DNA of 64,000 bases, taken from assembly GCF_023155855.1 (NCBI RefSeq), contig NZ_JAKNUT010000004.1:62001-126000 (forward strand), written 5' to 3'. How positions within the stretch are numbered: the stretch's first letter is position 1; every line of letters starts with the position of its first letter. Source of the stretch: Microbacterium aoyamense (GTDB lineage Bacteria > Actinomycetota > Actinomycetes > Actinomycetales > Microbacteriaceae). The notes below the pieces were generated by a model. The model saw nothing but the letters and a program-made list of their open reading frames with translations, ran no database searches and had not been told where the DNA came from. The translations under genes and the position numbers were made by a program. Positions 60,700 to 64,000 of this stretch are shown here, in pieces.

Positions 60700-62180
60700 G
60701 CGTCGCGCGCACGTGGGCCGTCGCGCTCACGGGTCTCGACGGTCATCTGATCGACGTCGAGGCCGACCTTTCCAACCAGCTTCCCGAGTTCAAGATCATC
60801 GGCCTCGCCGACAAGGCGCTCGGCGAAGCCGTGCAGCGCGTTCACAACGCGAGCGCCAACAGCGGCCTGCCGCTGCCACGACGACGTCTGACGGTCAACC
60901 TCTCGCCTGCGAGTCTTCCCAAACAGGGCTCGGGCTTCGATCTCGCGATCGCGATCGCGGCGCTCGCGACCGAGACGGCGATGGATGCCGCGTCCGTCGC
61001 CTCCACCGCCCACCTGGGAGAACTCGGGCTCGACGGCAGGCTCCGGCCCGTGCCCGGCATCCTTCCCGCCGTCCTCGCCGCGGCTCGCGGCGGCGTGCGC
61101 CGTGTCGTCGTGCCCGCCGCGAACCTCGCCGAGGCCGCGCTCGTCGACGACGTCGAGGTCGTCGGCGCGATCAACCTCGCCGCGGTAGCCGCGCTCCACG
61201 GCGCCGCCGTCGATGTTCCGGATCAGATGCCCGTTCTCGTGCCCGACACGGATCCCGTTGCGGAGTCCCGTCTCGACCTGGCCGACATCGTGGGTCAACC
61301 CGAGGCTGTCGATGCGCTCGTCGTCGCCGCGGTCGGCGGCCACCATCTGCTCATGTCGGGGCCGCCCGGTGCGGGCAAGACGATGCTCGCGCGGCGGCTG
61401 CCCGGCATCCTCCCCGACCTCGATGACGACGCGGCGCTCGCGGCGGCATCCCTGCGCTCCCTCTCGGGCCGCGCCGTCACGTCGCTCTCTCGAGTACCGC
61501 CGTTCGAGGCCCCGCACCACAGCACGAGCGTCGCGGCGCTCGTCGGCGGCGGGTCGCGCGTCGTGCGTCCGGGCGCCATCGCACGCGCGAGCGAAGGCGT
61601 CCTCTTCCTGGATGAAGCGGGGGAGTTCCAGGCCAGCGCTCTCGACGCGCTCCGCCAGCCGCTCGAAAGCGGCGCGATAGAGATCCATCGCGCCGGCTTC
61701 TCGGCCTCCTTCCCCGCCCGGTTCCAGCTCGTCCTCGCGACGAACCCCTGCCCCTGTGGCAATTACGGCGTGCGGGGTGCGGCGTGCATCTGCACTCCGA
61801 TGGCGATGCGGCGCTATCTCGGCAGGCTCTCCGGCCCCCTGCTGGATCGCATCGACATCGAACTGCACCTCGCACGGGTCTCGGTCGCGGCACGCGCTCG
61901 CGAGCTGCCCGCCCTGACGACGAGTGCCGCGCGCGCCCGCGTGCACGAAGCGCGACTGCGCTCCGCTCATCGTCTGCGCGAAACGCCGTGGACGCTCAAC
62001 GTGCAGGTGCCCGGAACGTGGCTGCGCGACGGGCCGTCCGCGCCCAGCCCGGCCGTGCGTCGACCGCTCGATGCCGCACTGCATCGAGGTGCGCTGACGC
62101 TGCGCGGGTACGACCGGGTCCTGCGTCTCAACATATCGAGTCAAGTCATAACTAATGACGGCGATAGGCTCGCGTCGTGA
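60696..62180 (+). CDS. comM: YifB/ComM Mg-chelatase-like ATPase, C-terminus replaced at a prophage junction
   Basis: The 494-aa AAA+ protein has the Lon-like N-terminal domain (LPEFKIIGLADKALGEAV), Walker A GPPGAGKTMLARRLP, Walker B GVLFLDEAGEF and the zinc motif CPCGNYG. It acts as a branch-migration helicase in natural transformation. Homology ends at RGYDRVLRL (62129); the final 16 residues are an AT-rich foreign tail with rare codons such as ATA, AGT and ACT. The usual C-terminal helix (about 30 aa) is lost. DprA, its normal neighbour, is not seen. Confidence 0.9.
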   Translation: MSVARTWAVALTGLDGHLIDVEADLSNQLPEFKIIGLADKALGEAVQRVHNASANSGLPLPRRRLTVNLSPASLPKQGSGFDLAIAIAALATETAMDAASVASTAHLGELGLDGRLRPVPGILPAVLAAARGGVRRVVVPAANLAEAALVDDVEVVGAINLAAVAALHGAAVDVPDQMPVLVPDTDPVAESRLDLADIVGQPEAVDALVVAAVGGHHLLMSGPPGAGKTMLARRLPGILPDLDDDAALAAASLRSLSGRAVTSLSRVPPFEAPHHSTSVAALVGGGSRVVRPGAIARASEGVLFLDEAGEFQASALDALRQPLESGAIEIHRAGFSASFPARFQLVLATNPCPCGNYGVRGAACICTPMAMRRYLGRLSGPLLDRIDIELHLARVSVAARARELPALTTSAARARVHEARLRSAHRLRETPWTLNVQVPGTWLRDGPSAPSPAVRRPLDAALHRGALTLRGYDRVLRLNISSQVITNDGDRLAS

Positions 62181-62644
62181 CTCCGAGCCCCGCCGCAACC
62201 GAAGCCGCGACGACGGCCGCCGCGATCGATCCGACTCTTCTCGTGCTGCTGCCGATCATCGGCGTGTTCGCGACGATTCTCGGCGGCTTTCTCGGCGCGT
62301 GGATTCAGGGTCGCCGGGAGCATCGGAAGTGGAAGCGAGAGAAGCGGTACGAGGCTTACGTGCGGCTCGTCGCGACGCTCATCCAACTGCGAGAGCTCCG
62401 CCGCGAAGAAGCCGATCGGAAGCTCGACCCCGACAATCCACGATTCGCCAACCTCGAAGCGCGTCTCGACAAGTTCAGCGATATCAAGGGAGATCTGCAA
62501 GCGCCGTATACGGTGCTCGGGCCGAGGGCGATTGGCGACGCCTTCGCGCTCGTGAACTCGCTCCCGCCCGATAGCCCCGAGTCGATCGCGGCGTGGGATG
62601 CGCTCGTGGGGGCTATGAGGAAAGAACTCGACGTCGACGACTGA
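62177..62644 (+). CDS. Phage-region protein with one membrane helix
   Basis: The 155-aa protein has a short N-terminal segment, one helix (LLVLLPIIGVFATILGGFLG) and a charged helical C-terminus (RREHRKWKREKRYEAYV). TAGGCT lies 6 nt before GTG 62177, inside the comM 3' end, so the start is probably leaderless. The type resembles small superinfection or membrane proteins near attachment sites, but no family is recognised. Confidence 0.55.
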   Translation: MTPSPAATEAATTAAAIDPTLLVLLPIIGVFATILGGFLGAWIQGRREHRKWKREKRYEAYVRLVATLIQLRELRREEADRKLDPDNPRFANLEARLDKFSDIKGDLQAPYTVLGPRAIGDAFALVNSLPPDSPESIAAWDALVGAMRKELDVDD

Positions 62645-62662
62645 GCCCTCCCGCCCGCGAGA

Positions 62663-62696
62663 AGAGGGCCGGGGCACTCTCATTCCCCGGCCCTCT
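62663..62696. terminator. Bidirectional terminator in the prophage
   Basis: AGAGGGCCGGGG (62663-62674) pairs perfectly over 12 bp with CCCCGGCCCTCT (62685-62696) around a 10-nt loop. It separates two convergent prophage genes. Confidence 0.85.
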
Positions 62697-62709
62697 CGTC
62701 TCTGCCCGC

Positions 62710-63114
62710 TTAGGTGTGTCCTAGTCGGTTGTCGCTCGGGCCGGCTTGCCACATCGTGACGCGGCTCGGCGCCGACGAGAGATCCGTCCCGCGAACGCCC
62801 GGCATCGTGACGGCGCCGATCACGTTGAGGTCGCCGCCGATCGACACGGAGCCGGCCATGTAGGCCGCGACGTACGCCGCCACCTTCATGTCGATGCGGG
62901 CGTCGATCTGCGCGTTCGTCCATCTCGACGCCGTCCATGCGTCGAGCTGCGCCTGCATGTCGGCGATCAGCGCCTGGAGTTTCGCGACGTTGTTTGCGAG
63001 CGCTTCGCCGCTAGGTGCCTCAAGTGTGGAGATCCGCGTGGCGAGGTCGTCGAGTTCGTCGATCAGCCAACCGAGCTCGGAGGGGATCGCGCCGACGCGC
63101 GTGCTACGACGCAT
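62710..63114 (-). CDS. Probable phage structural/tail protein
   Basis: The 134-aa protein has a helical N-terminal half (LGWLIDELDDLATRISTLEA and a coiled-coil segment) and a Gly-rich beta end (SVSIGGDLNVIGAVTMPGV) reminiscent of tail-fibre or minor structural proteins. The ATG at 63114 has GGGAGA upstream and overlaps the previous gene by 11 nt. Identification is tentative. Confidence 0.55.
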   Translation of the reverse strand: MRRSTRVGAIPSELGWLIDELDDLATRISTLEAPSGEALANNVAKLQALIADMQAQLDAWTASRWTNAQIDARIDMKVAAYVAAYMAGSVSIGGDLNVIGAVTMPGVRGTDLSSAPSRVTMWQAGPSDNRLGHT

Positions 63115-63244
63115 TCGGATCACTCTCCCGCGCGATGTAGCGAGAAAGGCTCGCGGACATGTGTTCCATCTGTGCGACGAGCCCCTCGAGCTTCGCGAGG
63201 AGGTCGCCGTTCGTCGGTTCCGTCTCGACGGCCGCGGCGGTCAC
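63104..63244 (-). CDS. Small phage protein (46 aa)
   Basis: The 46-aa ORF reads TAAAVETEPTNGDLLAKLEG and has a short helix (LVAQMEHMSASLSRYIARE). Its GTG overlaps the stop of the preceding gene as GTGA and its end overlaps the tail-like gene by 11 nt, a typical phage-style coupling. Function unknown. Confidence 0.5.
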   Translation of the reverse strand: MTAAAVETEPTNGDLLAKLEGLVAQMEHMSASLSRYIARESDPNAS

Positions 63245-63666
63245 GATGCGCCGCCGTAGCGTGTCGCGTGCCAGGCTTCGCGCTGCCGCTCATAGGCGCC
63301 GCGCTCGTTCTCGTCGTGCGCGGCGCGCTGCCGGGCGTGATACGACTCGACCGTCTCGCGGTGCCCGTCGTCGGCGATCGTGCGTGAGGGGGTGGCCTCT
63401 TCGCTTTGCCAGCCCCTCGTCGCGCCTCGCACGACGCGACGGCCGGAACGGGCGGGCGGGCCCTCGAGGCGGCGGGCTTGAATCTCCGACGTCGAGAGCG
63501 TTTCGCGCTCGTCCGCCTCGTCGTCGCCGGAGTCTTTGACGCGCGCCCGACGATCGCCGGTAACGAGGGCGTCGGCTTGCTTCTCGGTCGGCGTTCGCCT
63601 CGACGCGAGCTCATCTTCGATCGCGTCGATTCGCTGCTGCAGTCGTCGTTCTTCTCGTGTTGCCAC
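63241..63666 (-). CDS. Phage hypothetical protein, charged and helical
   Basis: The 141-aa protein starts ATREERRLQQRIDAIEDEL and is Arg/Glu-rich throughout, with no membrane helix. The GTG start at 63666 follows the upstream gene by 5 bp. Such charged small proteins are common in phage. No family recognised. Confidence 0.5.
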   Translation of the reverse strand: MATREERRLQQRIDAIEDELASRRTPTEKQADALVTGDRRARVKDSGDDEADERETLSTSEIQARRLEGPPARSGRRVVRGATRGWQSEEATPSRTIADDGHRETVESYHARQRAAHDENERGAYERQREAWHATRYGGAS

Positions 63667-63671
63667 TGTGA

Positions 63672-63902
63672 TCAGTGCTCCTTCGTTGTCGGTGCGGCCA
63701 TGAAGCCGCGGGCGGTCAGCACGGCCACCGCGGCCGCACGGTTCGGGGCGAGCACGGCGACCTCGCCGTCATGCTTCGCGAAGCAACGGCGGCAGAGGAT
63801 CCCGCCGCTCGGGAGGATGCCGTGGTCGCCATTGGCGGGGATCTCCCGCTTCATGCATCCCGAGCATGTGAACGGCGCGTAGGCGTAGGGATTCGTGGTC
63901 AT
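63672..63902 (-). CDS. Small zinc-finger-like phage protein
   Basis: The 76-aa protein has CSGCMKRE and LCRRCFAKHDGE, a pair of CXXC-type motifs that could bind one zinc. It overlaps the upstream gene as ATGA (63899-63902). Small zinc-ribbon proteins of this type are frequent in phages of actinobacteria. Exact role unknown. Confidence 0.55.
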   Translation of the reverse strand: MTTNPYAYAPFTCSGCMKREIPANGDHGILPSGGILCRRCFAKHDGEVAVLAPNRAAAVAVLTARGFMAAPTTKEH

Positions 63903-64000
63903 CGCTGCGCCTTTCCCGCTGCGCGACGGCTTGCCCGGTAGCGGGTCGTGACCGCGTCCCACTCCAGCGACTCGGCCTCGGTGAACTCGCGGTCGAGAGC
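63899..64000 (-). CDS. C-terminal end of an upstream phage gene (partial)
   Basis: The frame enters from the right window edge and encodes the tail LDREFTEAESLEWDAVTTRY plus a basic end, RRAAGKAQR, before TGA 63899-63901. It overlaps the zinc-finger gene by 4 nt. Only 33 residues are visible, so its identity is unknown. Confidence 0.5.
   Translation of the reverse strand, partial: ALDREFTEAESLEWDAVTTRYRASRRAAGKAQR

Larger units (their letters stand above)
62130..64000. mobile_element. Prophage-like element inserted in comM (left junction)
   Basis: From 62130 the sequence departs from ComM and becomes AT-rich (20 of 31 bases at 62130-62160 in a roughly 70% GC genome). It then carries a short outward gene followed by a run of overlapping small minus-strand genes, one with a tail-like repeat region. 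This gene density and layout suit a temperate phage end. No integrase, capsid or terminase gene is in the window, so the exact element and its other end are unknown. Confidence 0.65.

Noticed and set aside
1..64000. Orientation-biased (AIMS-like) interpretation of GGATGC/GCATCC
   Set aside because: Forward and reverse counts in the first 18 kb are nearly equal (about 27 and 25), so no strand bias is seen.

Overview
The window is high-GC (about 70% by eye) actinobacterial chromosome and most resembles Microbacterium or a close Microbacteriaceae relative. The evidence is the GC-rich codon use, the conserved blocks rpmF-rnc-mutM-smc-ftsY, rpsP-khpA-rimM-trmD and rplS-lepB-rnhB-DUF2469-yraN-comM, a class F sortase, DUF2510/DUF3515/DUF4397 proteins, and many leaderless genes with a TANNNT box about 6 nt before the start codon. 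The genus is inferred from gene content; no 16S rRNA is present.

Layout. 1-3.4 kb: fructose PTS (fruK, fruA, ptsH). 3.4-9 kb: metallo-hydrolase, tRNA-Glu, a UBP zinc finger next to a cyclic-nucleotide-binding thioredoxin-reductase-like protein, cold-shock protein, DUF2510 protein, msrB-msrA, HNH protein. 9.1-12.4 kb: repeat-rich membrane protein, DUF4397 protein, class F sortase, PPOX enzyme. 12.4-15.4 kb: an ECF sigma factor overlapping a DUF4349 membrane protein, then a probable yybP-ykoY (Mn2+) riboswitch and terC. 15.4-18.1 kb: a sulfur-related metY-type enzyme and an LLM flavin monooxygenase. 18.2-24.7 kb: leucine leader peptide, leuCD, murA, plsC, gpsA, ddl. 24.7-32.7 kb: DUF3515 lipoprotein, thiL, rsmD, acyltransferase, recG, coaD, DUF177, rpmF, rnc, mutM. 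32.7-36.6 kb: three overlapping double-GNAT genes behind two small ORFs and a strong promoter. 36.7-43.5 kb: smc, ftsY, DUF2004, lipA, lipB. 43.5-46.1 kb: a TetR-VOC fusion, a repeat-filled gap, and a membrane protein/sigma factor pair. 46.1-51.8 kb: ffh, a membrane protein plus XagB-like glycosyltransferase pair, and a GCS2-type ligase. 52-62.1 kb: ribosomal protein, tRNA-modification and export genes, interrupted by a glgX/broken-treY insertion. 62.1-64 kb: prophage-like DNA that interrupts the 3' end of comM.

The core genes work in translation and ribosome maturation (rpsP, rimM, trmD, rplS, rpmF, rnc, rsmD, khpA), protein targeting (ffh, ftsY, lepB), the cell envelope (murA, ddl, plsC, gpsA), chromosome maintenance (smc, recG, rnhB, mutM) and cofactors (coaD, thiL, lipA, lipB). 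The most unusual observations are: (i) intergenic arrays of about 11-nt units at about 19-nt spacing, two forward then two inverted, with different unit sequences at different loci; (ii) a leucine leader peptide that looks leaderless, with mutually exclusive hairpins; (iii) a 36-bp perfect duplication of the trmD 3' end bracketing glgX and a treY remnant; (iv) a 34-codon ORF with a near-perfect Shine-Dalgarno sequence and promoter ahead of the triple GNAT cluster; (v) a prophage junction inside comM.
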